NCBI GenBank assembly: GCA_016699535.1
Contig: CP064980.1
Location: 496,001-560,000 of the forward strand
Length of the DNA: 64,000 nt
Reading direction: 5' to 3'
From: Myxococcales bacterium
GTDB lineage: Bacteria > Myxococcota_A > Polyangia > Polyangiales > GCA-016699535
This document shows, piece by piece, positions 63,773 through 64,000 of this stretch (the first letter of the stretch is position 1; each line of letters starts with the position of its first letter). The translations under genes and the position numbers were made by a program. The notes under the pieces are model-generated. The model ran no database searches and was not told the origin of the DNA. It saw only the letters and a list, made by a program, of their open reading frames with translations.

Positions 63773-64000
63773 ATGCAGCGCGCTTCGACACTTGGCCAGC
63801 GTTTAGGGCCCTATGAACTGATGCATAAGATCAGTGTCGGCGGCATGGCCGAAACCTTTTTGGCGCGCCGAAGGGGACCCGGCGGCTTTGAGCAGCAGGT
63901 TTGCATCAAACGTGTGTTGCCTGCCTTTGCTGAGGACAAAGAGTTTGCACGATTGTTCTTAGACGAAGCCAAACTTGCAGCGCAGCTTCGCCATACCAAC
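63773..64000 (+). CDS. Hanks-type Ser/Thr protein kinase, N-terminal part (cut by window edge)
   Basis: Begins at the ATG of MQRASTLGQRLGPYELMHKI and runs off the right edge after 76 codons. The glycine-loop SVGGMAETFLARR and the Lys of CIKRVLP (ATP-anchoring), then the helix-C Glu in LFLDEAKLAAQL, match myxobacterial eukaryotic-like kinases. The catalytic HRD and DFG parts are beyond the window, so activity cannot be judged. Cytoplasmic N-terminal kinase domain. Confidence 0.88.
   Translation, partial: MQRASTLGQRLGPYELMHKISVGGMAETFLARRRGPGGFEQQVCIKRVLPAFAEDKEFARLFLDEAKLAAQLRHTN

Noticed and set aside
1..64000. tRNA, rRNA and known riboswitch genes
   Set aside because: I scanned for T-arm (GGTTCGAATCC-like) and common aptamer cores and saw none; a covariance-model scan would be the proper test.

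Overview
The window looks like a chromosomal segment of a myxobacterium-like (Myxococcota or former Deltaproteobacteria) genome, probably from an uncultured lineage. The basis is family content rather than a marker gene: many Cys-rich lipoproteins with short EGF-like or DUF4215-type repeats, FG-GAP and beta-propeller lipoproteins, a split FIST/histidine-kinase pair, paired M16 peptidases, a matrixin with a MYXO-CTERM-like tail together with a CPBP membrane protease, and a Hanks-type Ser/Thr kinase at the right edge. No rRNA, tRNA, CRISPR array or phage was seen.

Layout. 1-4562: five small secreted lipoproteins. 4881-8002: DHH-like phosphoesterase, pssA and a GlcD-type FAD oxidase, tightly spaced. 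8019-11230: pyruvate dehydrogenase operon pdhA-pdhB-pdhC (minus strand), with a long hairpin in its 5' leader. 11648-12754: GAF-GGDEF diguanylate cyclase. About 12990-16600: a gene graveyard holding an IS30 tail, a broken RluA gene, a truncated DnaJ, an IS91-like fragment and an MFS fragment, around one intact lipoprotein. 16719-28239: lipoproteins, a lipid-anchored GT20 (trehalose-phosphate-synthase-like) protein and two FadL-like porins in an operon with a propeller lipoprotein. 28437-31155: inactive and active M16 peptidases. 31233-36072: GH5 lipoprotein, sugar epimerase, histidine kinase and FIST sensor. 36915-42181: DUF2892 protein, outer-membrane porin, LolA-like protein and RND exporter, facing an ArsR regulator. 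42740-50082: gltX, CPBP protease, processive GT2, amidase, yebC, ruvC. 50079-60217: matrixin, then a probable RiPP locus. 60329-64000: DegT aminotransferase, ABC ATPase, lipoprotein, kinase start.

The most interesting region is 51117-58730 on the minus strand. In transcription order it encodes a double cyclic-nucleotide-domain protein, an HprK-like ATPase, a PqqD-like protein, a radical SAM/SPASM enzyme, then (after a recognisable promoter) a large FG-GAP lipoprotein, a 55-residue four-cysteine peptide that is easily missed, a Ser/His-type signal peptidase and a rhomboid protease. Spacings are a few bases within each half. I read this as a peptide-modification (RiPP-type) system with the 55-mer as candidate precursor, coupled to a surface lipoprotein and two proteases.

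Two general cautions. First, at least ten otherwise well-conserved genes (among them yebC, a sugar epimerase, M16, CPBP, matrixin and LolA-like) each carry a single one-base frameshift, mostly in a homopolymer; this pattern suggests uncorrected sequencing errors more than mass gene death, and such genes are listed over their full repaired span. Second, several intergenic regions hold long, near-perfect hairpins, including a pair with an identical 40-bp core inside completely different complementary arms (46554-46904).
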